A DNA stretch of 64,000 nucleotides from Pseudomonas syringae (GTDB lineage: Bacteria; Pseudomonadota; Gammaproteobacteria; Pseudomonadales; Pseudomonadaceae), in the NCBI RefSeq assembly GCF_021605415.1, contig NZ_WKEQ01000009.1, positions 121,277 to 185,276 on the forward strand. Direction: 5' to 3'. The stretch's first letter is position 1. Every line of letters begins with the position of its first letter. The notes under the pieces were generated by a model that did not search any database, was not told the origin of the DNA, and saw only the letters and a program-made list of their open reading frames with translations. This document shows, one piece after another, positions 18,445 to 26,889 of the stretch. Made by a program: the position numbers and the translations under genes.

Positions 18445-18548
18445 TTGACTGGGGTAAACGGTCCGTCGCGATCAAGTGTTCAGATTCCGGGCAATAGATC
18501 CGGAACCGACAGTAAAAAAGCAAAAATTAGAAACGATAGGAGCGATAC
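18445..18548 (+). promoter_or_regulatory. Promoter and leader of porin copy 2, homologous to that of copy 1
   Basis: TTGACT at 18445-18450 is 104 bp from the ATG; a weak -10 is at about 18469. The 3' part of the leader (ATTCCGG, CCGGAACCG, AAAATTAGAAAC, TAGGAGC) lines up with the leader of copy 1 (GATTCGGGAACCGGG, GAATTAGAAACTAGAGGAGC). The remaining 18178-18444 stretch is AT-rich on its left side and shows nothing else I can name. Confidence 0.4.
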
Positions 18549-19901
18549 ATGAACAAGTCCACCTTGGCCCTGGCCGTGGCCGTAGGGGTTTTGGCGCAGC
18601 AGGCAAGCGCCGCCGGTTTCATCGAAGACAGCAAGGCTACATTGGGGCTGCGTAACTTCTACATCAACAACGACAACCGTGACTCTGGTGCTCATTCCAC
18701 CCAGAGCAAAGCTGAAGAATGGGGCCAAGGCTTCGATCTGCGCTTTATCTCCGGTTACACCCAAGGCACCGTAGGTTTCGGTATCGACGCCATCGGCTTG
18801 CTGGGCGTGCGTCTGGATTCGGGCGGCGGTACAAACGGCGCAACCAGCGCCACGTCGTACGGCGGCACTATCTTTCCGAGCAAATCCAACGGCGAAGCTG
18901 TTGATAACTACTCCAGCCTGGGTCTGACTGCCAAAGCCAAGATCTCCCAGACTGAGTTGAAGCTGGGTACGTTGCAGCCAAAACTGCCTGTGATCGTGAC
19001 CAACGATGGTCGTCTGCTGCCGCAAACCTGGCAGGGTGGCCAGATCACTTCCGGCGAAATCAAGGATTTGACCTTGGTCGGCGGCCAGATCGAAGCCGTG
19101 AAAGGTCGTAACTCCAGCAACAACGAAAACTTGTCCATTGGTGGCGCGGCTCCTCGTACTGCCAACAGCAACAAGTTCATCTACGCCGGTGGTGACTACA
19201 AAATCACCAAAGACCTGACTGCCCAGTACTACTACGGCAACCTGGAAGATTTCTACAAGCAGCACTTCCTTGGTCTGGTTCATAACTGGGCGATCGGCCC
19301 AGGCGTGCTGAAGTCTGATTTCCGTTACTTCAACAGCTCCGACGATGGTCTGAACGGTCGCGATCCGGCTTACTTCAGCAGCGGCAACTATCAGGGTTTC
19401 CAAGCCGGTAAAGGCAAGGTCGACAACAACCTGTACAGCGGCCTGTTCCTGTACACCGTTGCTGGCCACACTTTTGGTGGCGGTTACCAGGTTTCCAACG
19501 GCAGCAGCGACTTCCCTTGGCTGAACCAAGGCGACGGTTCGTCGAACTACACCATCACCGACATGCAAATCCAGAAGTTCGGCCGTGCCGGCGAGCGCAC
19601 CTGGCAGGCTCGCTACTCGTATGACTTCGCCAAAGTTGGTGTGCCTGGCCTGACTGCCGGCGTGGTTTACCTGCGTGGCGATAACATCGACACTATCGCC
19701 AACACCGCAGCCCATCCTGTTTCTGGCAGCGGCCGCTCCGAGTGGGAACGCGACTTGACCATCGGTTACGTCGTACCGGAAGGCCCGCTGAAAAATGTTG
19801 GCTTCATGTGGAAAAACGCTATGTGGCGCAACGACATCCCAGGTCAACGCGACCAGGACGAAAACCGCCTGATCGTCAGCTACTCGATCCCGCTGCTGTA
19901 A
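18549..19901 (+). CDS. OprD-family outer membrane porin (copy 2, OprE-like)
   Basis: A 450-residue porin with a signal peptide almost identical to copy 1, nearly so also at DNA level over the first 90 bases. Mature N-terminus GFIEDSKATLGLRNFYIN, then LPQTWQGGQITSGEIKDL, YYYGNLEDFYKQHFLGL, YSYDFAKVGVPGL and C-terminal IVSYSIPLL. Its composition resembles the abundant OprE/OprQ branch of the OprD family in P. fluorescens. Highly biased codon use (CTG, AAC, GGT/GGC) suggests strong expression. It is 412 bp downstream of copy 1 with its own promoter and terminator. Confidence 0.9.
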   Translation: MNKSTLALAVAVGVLAQQASAAGFIEDSKATLGLRNFYINNDNRDSGAHSTQSKAEEWGQGFDLRFISGYTQGTVGFGIDAIGLLGVRLDSGGGTNGATSATSYGGTIFPSKSNGEAVDNYSSLGLTAKAKISQTELKLGTLQPKLPVIVTNDGRLLPQTWQGGQITSGEIKDLTLVGGQIEAVKGRNSSNNENLSIGGAAPRTANSNKFIYAGGDYKITKDLTAQYYYGNLEDFYKQHFLGLVHNWAIGPGVLKSDFRYFNSSDDGLNGRDPAYFSSGNYQGFQAGKGKVDNNLYSGLFLYTVAGHTFGGGYQVSNGSSDFPWLNQGDGSSNYTITDMQIQKFGRAGERTWQARYSYDFAKVGVPGLTAGVVYLRGDNIDTIANTAAHPVSGSGRSEWERDLTIGYVVPEGPLKNVGFMWKNAMWRNDIPGQRDQDENRLIVSYSIPLL

Positions 19902-19924
19902 TAGCGCGCTCAAGCTGCTGAAGT

Positions 19925-19964
19925 AAAAAAGCCCCGTCCGGCATCGCGCCGGACGGGGCTTTTG
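19925..19964 (+). terminator. Strong terminator after porin copy 2
   Basis: GCCCCGTCCGGC at 19931-19942 and GCCGGACGGGGC at 19948-19959 form a perfect 12-bp stem, flanked by an A-run and TTTT. It can work in both directions. The gap 19960-20110 shows nothing else. Confidence 0.92.
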
Positions 19965-20110
19965 CGTTTTCGAGTCAGGCCCACCCCCGTAAGCCGTCCC
20001 CGAAATTTCCCTCTTTACTGCAACTCAAGGCCTTCTCGAACCTTGGGGCTGATGTTCGTCTCGATGGCCCTGAGCGTCCAGTGAACAGATGTTTAATATT
20101 TCCATAAGGT

Positions 20111-20130
20111 ATAAATAACTAGTTATTTAT
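20111..20130. promoter_or_regulatory. Perfect 20-bp AT-rich palindrome upstream of lsfA
   Basis: ATAAATAACT followed directly by its reverse complement AGTTATTTAT, 67 bp before the lsfA start. A perfect 20-bp palindrome at a promoter in a GC-rich genome is a strong operator candidate for a dimeric regulator of sulfur or redox stress. Confidence 0.55.
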
Positions 20131-20196
20131 TCTTTTTCAGACAAACAAAACCCGAGCTACAGTTGTTGTCTCAAACAACTTCTCAGGAGCAGCACC

Positions 20197-20835
20197 ATGA
20201 GCATCCGACTCGGCGACATCGCCCCCGATTTCGAACAAGACTCCAGCGCCGGCAAGATTCGTTTTCACGAATGGCTGGGCGATAGCTGGGGCGTGCTGTT
20301 TTCCCATCCGGCGGACTTCACCCCGGTGTGCACCACCGAGCTGGGCTTCACCGCCAAGCTCAAGGATCAGTTCGCCGAACGCGGCGTGAAGGCCATTGCG
20401 CTGTCGGTCGACCCGGTGGATTCGCATCACAAGTGGATCGAAGACATCAACGAAACCCAGAACACCGTCGTCAACTTCCCGATCCTGGCCGATGCCGATC
20501 GCAAAGTGTCCGACCTCTATGACCTGATCCATCCGAATGCCAACGACACGCTGACCGTGCGTTCGCTGTTCGTCATCGATCCGAACAAAAAAGTACGGCT
20601 GACCATCACTTACCCGGCGAGCACCGGGCGTAATTTCAACGAGATTTTGCGGGTGATCGATTCGCTGCAGCTCACCGACAATTACAAGGTGGCCACGCCA
20701 GCCAACTGGCAGGACGGCGAAGACGTGGTGATCGTGCCGTCGCTCAAAGATGAAGAAGAACTCAAGCAACGCTTCCCCAAGGGTTATCGCGCGGTGAAAC
20801 CGTACCTGCGTCTGACGCCTCAGCCCAACAGGTAA
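20197..20835 (+). CDS. lsfA: 1-Cys peroxiredoxin LsfA
   Basis: A 212-residue Prx6-type peroxiredoxin that reduces hydrogen and organic peroxides. The peroxidatic cysteine is C45 in PADFTPVCTTELG; no resolving Cys is seen, consistent with a 1-Cys enzyme, and the C-terminal domain (NWQDGEDVVIVP...KGYRAVKPYLR) is the Prx6 extension. LsfA is known as a sulfate-starvation-induced and peroxide-defence protein of pseudomonads, and it sits just upstream of the sulfonate operon. CAGGAGCAGC precedes the ATG. Confidence 0.93.
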   Translation: MSIRLGDIAPDFEQDSSAGKIRFHEWLGDSWGVLFSHPADFTPVCTTELGFTAKLKDQFAERGVKAIALSVDPVDSHHKWIEDINETQNTVVNFPILADADRKVSDLYDLIHPNANDTLTVRSLFVIDPNKKVRLTITYPASTGRNFNEILRVIDSLQLTDNYKVATPANWQDGEDVVIVPSLKDEEELKQRFPKGYRAVKPYLRLTPQPNR

Positions 20836-20903
20836 CCCAGGCTGATCGTTCCCACACGGAGCATGGAACGATCAGTGTCGAATCCTACGAGCAGGGTATT
20901 TCA

Positions 20904-20928
20904 GGCCGTTTTCACGGCCTTTTTTTTT
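20904..20928 (+). terminator. Terminator after lsfA
   Basis: GGCCGT at 20904-20909, a TTTC loop, ACGGCC at 20914-20919, then nine T. Confidence 0.88.
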
Positions 20929-20983
20929 GCCTTGCCGAAAACCGTATATATCTCCATATCGAATAACCAAATGAATAAATATG

Positions 20984-21001
20984 ATTTATAGATATATAAA
21001 T
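20984..21001. promoter_or_regulatory. AT-rich inverted repeat in the ssuE promoter region
   Basis: ATTTATA at 20984-20990, GATA, TATAAAT at 20995-21001: a perfect 7-bp inverted repeat within a very AT-rich stretch (20941-21003) before the ssu operon. CysB and SfnR/sigma54 are known regulators of sulfonate genes in pseudomonads; which of them, if any, binds here cannot be told. Confidence 0.4.
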
Positions 21002-21076
21002 CAACTGGTAAGGTCACTCCCATCGAAGCGAGATCGCAAACCGCGAATCGCCTGCAACGTGCAAGGAATCATTTGA

Positions 21077-21670
21077 ATGCTGGTCGTCTCACTCGGTGGC
21101 AGTCCAAGCCTGCGCTCCCGATCCGGGGTGCTACTGGAACGTTCGCAGCGCTGGTTGCAACAGCAAGGGGTGGAGGTGGTGAGTTATCAGGTACGGGACT
21201 TCCCGGCCGAAGATTTGCTCCACGCACGCTTCGACAGCCCGAAGGTGCTCGACCTGCTGCAACAGATTGAAAACGCCGACGGCTTGCTGATTGCCACGCC
21301 GGTGTACAAGGCGTCGTTTTCCGGTGCCCTGAAAACCGTGCTGGATCTGCTGCCCGAACGTGCCCTGAACCACAAGATTGTTTTGCCGATGGCCACGGGC
21401 GGCAGCATCGCCCACATGCTGGTGGTCGATTACGCACTCAAGCCAGTGCTGTCGGCATTGAAAGCGCAGGAAATGCTTCAAGGGATTTTCGCCGAGGACA
21501 GCCAGATCGCTTATGGCGAAGGCAGTGCTCAGGCGCAACTGGCACCGGCACTGGAGCAGCGTCTGCATGAAGCGCTGGATCAGTTCATCGGCGCCATGGC
21601 CCGTCGGCCGAAACCGCTGGATCCGGGCCTGTTGAATGAACGTTTGTTGAGTGCTCGCTGGAGCATTTAA
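21077..21670 (+). CDS. ssuE: NADPH-dependent FMN reductase of the sulfonate system
   Basis: A 197-residue flavodoxin-like reductase that supplies FMNH2 to SsuD. N-terminal [15 protein letters not shown] is the FMN phosphate loop, and [21 protein letters not shown] the second flavin-binding segment. AAGGA lies 12 bp before the ATG. First gene of ssuEADCBF, whose order follows the P. putida type. Confidence 0.94.
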   Translation: MLVVSLGGSPSLRSRSGVLLERSQRWLQQQGVEVVSYQVRDFPAEDLLHARFDSPKVLDLLQQIENADGLLIATPVYKASFSGALKTVLDLLPERALNHKIVLPMATGGSIAHMLVVDYALKPVLSALKAQEMLQGIFAEDSQIAYGEGSAQAQLAPALEQRLHEALDQFIGAMARRPKPLDPGLLNERLLSARWSI

Positions 21671-21771
21671 AAACCCGTCACGCTTCACCCGATTTTGATG
21701 TCACTTCACCTTACTCAGCCGCCAACGGCCAAGCAGGTGCAGCCAAACCCCACTGCAAAAAGGAGAGCGCC

Positions 21772-22752
21772 ATGCGCCCTGTATTTTTGCGTCGCGGTCT
21801 GGTCGCTCTGGTTGCAGCGGCTGTGTCCTTCGGCGCCATCACTCAAACCCAAGCCGAGACGTTGCGAATCGGTTATCAGAAGTACGGCACGCTGGTGCTG
21901 CTCAAAGCCAAAGGCACGCTGGAAAAGCGTCTGGCCACTCAAGGCGTGAACGTGCAATGGACTGAGTTTCCCGGTGGCCCGCAACTGCTCGAAGGCTTGA
22001 ACGTCGGTTCTATCGACTTCGGCGTCACCGGCGAAACGCCGCCGGTTTTCGCCCAGGCCGCCGGTGCCGATCTGCTTTACGTCGCCTACGAACCACCCGC
22101 GCCCCACAGCGAAGCGATCCTTGTACCCAAGGACTCGCCGATCAAATCGGTCGCGGATCTCAAGGGCAAGAAAGTCGTCCTCAACAAAGGTTCCAACGTC
22201 CACTACCTGCTGGTGCGCGCCCTCGAAGACGCCGGCCTTAAATACACCGATATTCAGACTGTGTTCCTGCCGCCGGCCGATGCCCGCGCCGCGTTCGAAC
22301 GTGGCAGTGTCGATGCCTGGGTGATCTGGGACCCGTACCAGGCCGCCGCCGAACAACAGTTGCAAGCGCACACCCTGCGCGACGGCAAAGGCATCGTCGA
22401 CAACCATCAGTTTTACCTCGCCACCCAACCCTACGCGCAGAAAAATCCCGAGGTGATTAAAGCCCTCGTCGAAGAAGTGCGCGCGGTCGGCGAATGGTCG
22501 AAAGCCAATCCTGACGACGTGACCCAACAAGTGGCGCCGCTGCTCGGCCTGTCAGCAGACATCACTCTGACTTCGATGAAACGCCAAGGCTACGGTGCGC
22601 TGTTCCTGACCCCGGAAGTGGTCGCTGCCCAGCAGAAAATCGCCGACACCTTCTTCCAGCTCAAACTGATTCCCAAGCCATTGAGCATCAAGGATGTGAT
22701 CTGGACACCACCGGCCGCTGTGGCCCAAAGCGCAGTCACCCAAGCCCGGTAA
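21772..22752 (+). CDS. ssuA: Sulfonate ABC transporter periplasmic binding protein
   Basis: A 326-residue aliphatic-sulfonate binding protein. Signal peptide residues 1-25 (RRGLVALVAAAVSFGAITQ, cleavage after QAE/TQA). Mature motifs LRIGYQKYGTLVLLK and EFPGGPQLLEGLNVGSIDFGVTGE-like text identify the SsuA family. AAAAGGAGAG precedes the ATG. ssuD follows after 24 bp. Confidence 0.94.
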   Translation: MRPVFLRRGLVALVAAAVSFGAITQTQAETLRIGYQKYGTLVLLKAKGTLEKRLATQGVNVQWTEFPGGPQLLEGLNVGSIDFGVTGETPPVFAQAAGADLLYVAYEPPAPHSEAILVPKDSPIKSVADLKGKKVVLNKGSNVHYLLVRALEDAGLKYTDIQTVFLPPADARAAFERGSVDAWVIWDPYQAAAEQQLQAHTLRDGKGIVDNHQFYLATQPYAQKNPEVIKALVEEVRAVGEWSKANPDDVTQQVAPLLGLSADITLTSMKRQGYGALFLTPEVVAAQQKIADTFFQLKLIPKPLSIKDVIWTPPAAVAQSAVTQAR

Positions 22753-22776
22753 TTCGACCCCCAAGGAGACCACTCC

Positions 22777-23925
22777 ATGAGCCTCAATATTTTCTGGTTC
22801 CTGCCGACCCACGGCGATGGCCATTACCTGGGCACTGCCGAAGGCGCCCGCGCCGTCGATCACGGCTACCTGCAACAGGTCGCGCAAGCGGCGGATCGTC
22901 TGGGTTTCGGCGGCGTGCTGATTCCTACCGGCCGTTCGTGCGAAGACTCGTGGCTGGTGGCCGCGTCGTTGATCCCGGTGACCCAGCGCCTGAAGTTTCT
23001 GGTCGCCCTGCGCCCCGGGATCATTTCCCCGACAGTGGCGGCGCGTCAGGCGGCCACGCTGGATCGCCTGTCCGGCGGTCGCGCGCTGTTCAACTTGGTG
23101 ACCGGTGGCGATCCGGAAGAACTGGCCGGTGACGGTCTGTTTCTCAGCCACGAAGAGCGCTATCAGGCCTCCGTGGAATTCACCCGCATCTGGCGCCGTG
23201 TGCTCGAAGGCGAAACCGTTGATTACGACGGCGAGCACATCAGCGTGAAAGGCGCGAAACTGCTCTATCCGCCGATCCAGCAACCGCGTCCGCCGCTGTA
23301 CTTCGGTGGCTCGTCCGAAGCGGCGCAGGATCTGGCCGCCGAACAAGTCGAGATGGTGCTGACCTGGGGCGAACCGCCGGCAGCGGTGGCGGAAAAAATC
23401 GCTCAGGTTCGCGCTAAAGCAGCCAAGCTCGGACGTACCGTGCGCTTCGGCATTCGTCTGCATGTGATCGTGCGCGAAACCAACGCCGAAGCCTGGCAAG
23501 CGGCCGATCGCCTGATCTCGCATCTGGACGATGAAACCATCGCTCGCGCTCAGGCTTCGCTGGCGCGTTTTGATTCCGTCGGTCAGCAACGCATGGCGGC
23601 GCTGCACGGTGGCAGCCGCGACAACCTCGAAGTCAGCCCGAACCTGTGGGCCGGCGTCGGCCTGGTACGCGGCGGTGCCGGTACGGCGCTGGTCGGCGAC
23701 GGCCCGACCGTGGCGGCACGCGTGAAGGAATACGCCGATCTGGGCATCGACACGTTTATTTTTTCCGGTTATCCACACCTCGAAGAATCGTATCGCGTGG
23801 CCGAGCTGTTGTTCCCGCACCTTGACGTCGAGCGCCCGGAATTGCCGAAAAGCGCCGGTTACGTCAGCCCGTTCGGTGAAATGATCGCCAACGACATTCT
23901 TCCGAAAGCCGCGTCGCAGAGCTGA
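22777..23925 (+). CDS. ssuD: FMNH2-dependent alkanesulfonate monooxygenase
   Basis: A 382-residue luciferase-like monooxygenase that cleaves alkanesulfonates to aldehyde and sulfite with FMNH2 and O2. Typical N-terminus ([18 protein letters not shown]) and [39 protein letters not shown] blocks. CCAAGGAGAC precedes the ATG. It is in a tight run with ssuA and ssuC (9 bp to ssuC). Confidence 0.96.
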   Translation: MSLNIFWFLPTHGDGHYLGTAEGARAVDHGYLQQVAQAADRLGFGGVLIPTGRSCEDSWLVAASLIPVTQRLKFLVALRPGIISPTVAARQAATLDRLSGGRALFNLVTGGDPEELAGDGLFLSHEERYQASVEFTRIWRRVLEGETVDYDGEHISVKGAKLLYPPIQQPRPPLYFGGSSEAAQDLAAEQVEMVLTWGEPPAAVAEKIAQVRAKAAKLGRTVRFGIRLHVIVRETNAEAWQAADRLISHLDDETIARAQASLARFDSVGQQRMAALHGGSRDNLEVSPNLWAGVGLVRGGAGTALVGDGPTVAARVKEYADLGIDTFIFSGYPHLEESYRVAELLFPHLDVERPELPKSAGYVSPFGEMIANDILPKAASQS

Positions 23926-23934
23926 GGCGCCGTC

Positions 23935-24717
23935 ATGAAGAAGTTTATCCACAGACTCGCGCCCTGGGCGTTGCCGGTGTTGTTGCTGGCGGTGTGGCAG
24001 TTGTCGGTGTCGGCCGGTTGGTTGTCGACGCGAATTCTGCCGGCGCCGGTGGCGGTGATCGAAGCCGGTGTCAACCTGGTGCGCAGCGGCGAAATCTGGA
24101 CGCACCTGGCAATCAGCGGCTGGCGCGCAGCGCTGGGCTTCGTCATCGGTGGCAGCATCGGTCTGGTGCTGGGCTTCATCACTGGCCTGTCGAAGTGGGG
24201 CGAACGCCTGCTCGACAGTTCGGTGCAGATGATCCGTAACGTGCCGCACCTGGCGCTGATTCCGCTGGTGATCCTGTGGTTCGGCATCGACGAGTCGGCG
24301 AAGATTTTTCTGGTGGCACTGGGGACATTGTTCCCGATTTATCTAAACACCTATCACGGCATTCGCAACGTCGACCCGGCGCTGGTGGAGATGGCACGCA
24401 GTTATGGCCTCTGCGGTTTCAGCCTGTTCCGGCAGGTGATTCTGCCGGGTGCGCTGCCTTCGATTCTGGTCGGCGTTCGCTTTGCGCTGGGCTTCATGTG
24501 GTTGACGCTGATCGTCGCGGAAACCATTTCGGCCAGCTCCGGCATCGGTTATCTGGCGATGAATGCCCGCGAGTTCTTGCAGACCGACGTGGTGGTGCTG
24601 GCGATTCTGCTGTATGCGGTGCTCGGCAAACTGGCCGACCTTGCCGCGCGTGGACTTGAGCGCGTCTGGCTACGCTGGCATCCGGCGTATCAAGTGGCGA
24701 AAGGAGGTGCGGCATGA
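23935..24717 (+). CDS. ssuC: Sulfonate ABC transporter permease
   Basis: A 260-residue inner-membrane permease with about six hydrophobic helices and the ATPase-contact EAA-type loop ([27 protein letters not shown] is at about residues 152-178). It couples SsuA to SsuB. Its stop overlaps the ssuB start by four bases, indicating translational coupling. Confidence 0.94.
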   Translation: MKKFIHRLAPWALPVLLLAVWQLSVSAGWLSTRILPAPVAVIEAGVNLVRSGEIWTHLAISGWRAALGFVIGGSIGLVLGFITGLSKWGERLLDSSVQMIRNVPHLALIPLVILWFGIDESAKIFLVALGTLFPIYLNTYHGIRNVDPALVEMARSYGLCGFSLFRQVILPGALPSILVGVRFALGFMWLTLIVAETISASSGIGYLAMNAREFLQTDVVVLAILLYAVLGKLADLAARGLERVWLRWHPAYQVAKGGAA

Positions 24718-25520
24718 CGGCTCAACAACCGCCACGCCTGCTGCGCGGGATTGCGCTGGCGATTCGCAATCTGCAAAAAACCTTCGGTACGCGGCAAGTG
24801 CTACGCGGCATTGATCTGCACATTCCGGCGGGGCAATTCGTCGCCGTGGTCGGGCGCAGCGGTTGTGGCAAAAGCACATTGCTGCGCTTGCTCGCCGGGC
24901 TCGACCTGCCGACTGGCGGCGACTTGCTGGCCGGTTCCGCGCCGCTGAGCGAGGCGCGGGGAGACACCCGTCTGATGTTCCAGGAAGCCCGATTGCTGCC
25001 GTGGAAAAAGATCATCGACAACGTCGGTCTGGGCCTCAAGGGCAACTGGCGTGCGCAAGCGCTGCAAGCGTTGGATGCGGTTGGCCTGGCGGATCGCGCC
25101 AATGAATGGCCAGCGGCTTTGTCTGGTGGACAGAAGCAGCGGGTGGCATTGGCCCGGGCGTTGATTCATCAGCCACGCCTGCTGTTGCTCGACGAACCGC
25201 TCGGCGCGCTGGATGCGCTGACCCGCATCGAGATGCAGCAACTGATTGAGCGTCTCTGGCAACAACACGGGTTCACGGTGTTGCTGGTGACTCACGACGT
25301 CAGCGAAGCGGTGGCGATTGCCGACCGGGTGATCCTGATCGAGGACGGCGAAGTCGGTCTCGATCTGCACGTCGAACTGCCGCGCCCTCGGGTACGGGGT
25401 TCGCATCGGCTGGCGGCGCTGGAAGCCGAAGTGCTCAACCGAGTTTTGTCGCTGCCTGGCGAGCCTCCAGAGCCGGAACCCGTTTCACCCCTGCCTACGC
25501 AATTGCGGTGGGCGCAATAA
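24714..25520 (+). CDS. ssuB: Sulfonate ABC transporter ATPase
   Basis: A 268-residue ABC ATPase with Walker [10 protein letters not shown] (about residues 47-55), Q-loop [10 protein letters not shown], signature [15 protein letters not shown] and Walker [13 protein letters not shown]. The Q-loop wording is typical of the nitrate/sulfonate/taurine branch. AAGGAGG lies upstream within ssuC. Confidence 0.95.
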   Translation: MTAQQPPRLLRGIALAIRNLQKTFGTRQVLRGIDLHIPAGQFVAVVGRSGCGKSTLLRLLAGLDLPTGGDLLAGSAPLSEARGDTRLMFQEARLLPWKKIIDNVGLGLKGNWRAQALQALDAVGLADRANEWPAALSGGQKQRVALARALIHQPRLLLLDEPLGALDALTRIEMQQLIERLWQQHGFTVLLVTHDVSEAVAIADRVILIEDGEVGLDLHVELPRPRVRGSHRLAALEAEVLNRVLSLPGEPPEPEPVSPLPTQLRWAQ

Positions 25521-25625
25521 CGCAGCTGCGAGCGTCAAGCTGAAAGCTGCAAGTGGAGCGCTTTGCTTCTGCTTGCGGCTTGAAGCTCAAAGCTTGGAGC
25601 TTATTTCGACCCCAGGAGAACTATC

Positions 25626-25841
25626 ATGACTATCAAAGCGATCAACGTACGCAATCAGTTCAAAGGCTCGATCAAGGAAATCGTCCTCGGCGACGTGCTG
25701 TCGGAAATCGACGTGCAAACCGCTTCGGGCATCGTCACGTCGGTGATCACCACGCGCTCCGTCAAAGAGCTGGAACTGGTGGTCGGCAGCGAAGTGATTG
25801 CCTTTGTGAAATCCACCGAGGTCTCGATCGCCAAGTTGTAA
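25626..25841 (+). CDS. ssuF: SsuF molybdopterin-binding-like (Mop/TOBE) protein
   Basis: A 71-residue single Mop domain: an SRNQFKG-type start (here VRNQFKGSIKEI), then VTSVITTRSVKELELVVGSEVIAFVKSTEV. Mop proteins bind molybdate or other oxyanions. ssuF is a pseudomonad addition to the ssu operon, needed for sulfonate growth in P. putida; its exact role is unclear. CCAGGAG precedes the ATG, and a terminator follows. Confidence 0.92.
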   Translation: MTIKAINVRNQFKGSIKEIVLGDVLSEIDVQTASGIVTSVITTRSVKELELVVGSEVIAFVKSTEVSIAKL

Positions 25842-25857
25842 GGTGGTTAAAAAACAA

Positions 25858-25889
25858 CCCCGAAGAGTATGAAGCCTTCGGGGTTTTTC
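25858..25889 (+). terminator. Terminator of the ssu operon
   Basis: CCCCGAAG at 25858-25865 and CTTCGGGG at 25876-25883 form an 8-bp stem followed by TTTTTC. Confidence 0.9.
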
Positions 25890-25922
25890 TTTATCTGCAT
25901 TGCGTTGAAATAGCGGCGCCGC

Positions 25923-26014
25923 CATCGCTGGCAAGCCAGCGCCCACAAGGTTCTTCGGTGGACTCCGATTCTGTGAACGACTGATGACCTGTGGGAGCTG
26001 GCTTGCCAGCGATG
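25923..26014. repeat. REPIN-like doublet
   Basis: CATCGCTGGCAAGCCAGC at 25923-25940 faces GCTGGCTTGCCAGCGATG ending at 26014; same family as 11953, 37680, 41952, 51157 and 57771. Confidence 0.85.
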
Positions 26015-26026
26015 AGGTCAGTCAGA

Positions 26027-26662
26027 TCACGGCAGATTTCTTTTCGGCAGATAGGGCGGCAGGTACAACCCCAGATAAGCATCAAACACCCGCATGCCTT
26101 CCTCGGCCATGCGCGGCGTGATTTCGCCGTGCTGCTGCACCGAGCGGGCATAGACGCGATCGCCCAATTCCATCGCGAGGGCGAACACATCGACATCGTT
26201 TGGCAACGTGGGCAGCTGGAAGTGACGGTCAAACAGCGTGTGCATCAAATCGCCCAGCTCAAGATCGTGCTGGCGGTCGGCCTGGGTGATTTCGGTGAGG
26301 CCGTGCTGGGCGAGGATTAACTGGCGGGCAGCGGCGTCTTCATCGTAGATATCCAGCATGCGTTGCTCGACCAGACGCGACAGATCGCGCCAGTCGTGCA
26401 AGGAGTCATGGTCGATGGGGGCTTGCAGGCAGGCGCGAAACGCTGCGTGGACGTCCGCCGTCAGCCCTTCGAGCAGCGCCGGAACGCTGGCGAAGAAGTG
26501 GTAAACGGAGGAGGGCGGAATCTGTGCGCGCTCGGCGACGCTGTAGACCGACAGGCTGGCCACACCCTCGGTCGCCAGCAAGGTGCGCGCAGCGTCGAGA
26601 ATCGAATCGATGCGCGCCTGACTGGCGGCGCGGGGTTTGCGAAGCGGGGCGGGACGCGTCAT
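26027..26662 (-). CDS. TetR family transcriptional regulator
   Basis: A 211-residue regulator. Residues ~18-65 are the TetR helix-turn-helix (RIDSILDAARTLLATEG, then YSVAERAQIPPSSVYHFF); the rest is an all-helical ligand domain without recognised family. The start at 26662 has GGAGACTTTC upstream; the frame stays open to 26749 without a better site. It lies convergent with ssuF and upstream of the spu region but on its own unit between two REPINs. Target unknown. Confidence 0.88.
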   Translation of the reverse strand: MTRPAPLRKPRAASQARIDSILDAARTLLATEGVASLSVYSVAERAQIPPSSVYHFFASVPALLEGLTADVHAAFRACLQAPIDHDSLHDWRDLSRLVEQRMLDIYDEDAAARQLILAQHGLTEITQADRQHDLELGDLMHTLFDRHFQLPTLPNDVDVFALAMELGDRVYARSVQQHGEITPRMAEEGMRVFDAYLGLYLPPYLPKRNLP

Positions 26663-26726
26663 GAAAGTCTCCTGCGGGGCAGCGGGCATTGTACGAGCAG
26701 GCATCTGTGTTGTCTTGTCAGCCGCC

Positions 26727-26818
26727 TTCGCGAGCAAGCCCGCTCCCACAGGAGATCTCCAGTGAATCGGGATTTTGTGTACACAGGAGACCCCTGTGGG
26801 AGCGGGCTTGCTCGCGAA
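26727..26818. repeat. REPIN-like doublet, second sequence family (TTCGCGAGCAAGCCCGC)
   Basis: TTCGCGAGCAAGCCCGCT at 26727-26744 faces its exact reverse complement ending at 26818, with CCCACAGG and CCTGTGGG next to the arms. The core differs from the TCGCTGGCAAGC family seen elsewhere in the window. Confidence 0.85.
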
Positions 26819-26835
26819 CCGCTGCAGGCGGCCAT

Positions 26836-26874
26836 AAAAAAACGCCGTGGCTGAAATAGCCGACGGCGTTTTTT
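26836..26874 (-). terminator. Terminator of spuI
   Basis: On the plus strand, A-run, ACGCCGT...ACGGCGT stem with an inner GGCT/AGCC pairing, then T-run. It lies 15 bp beyond the spuI stop and can act in both directions. Confidence 0.88.
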
Positions 26875-26889
26875 ATCGCTGCACTCCGA

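Noticed and set aside
25923..26014. Repeated CTGGCAAGCCAGC units as a CRISPR array
   Set aside because: Units occur as inverted pairs scattered over the whole window, not as regularly spaced direct repeats; no cas genes.
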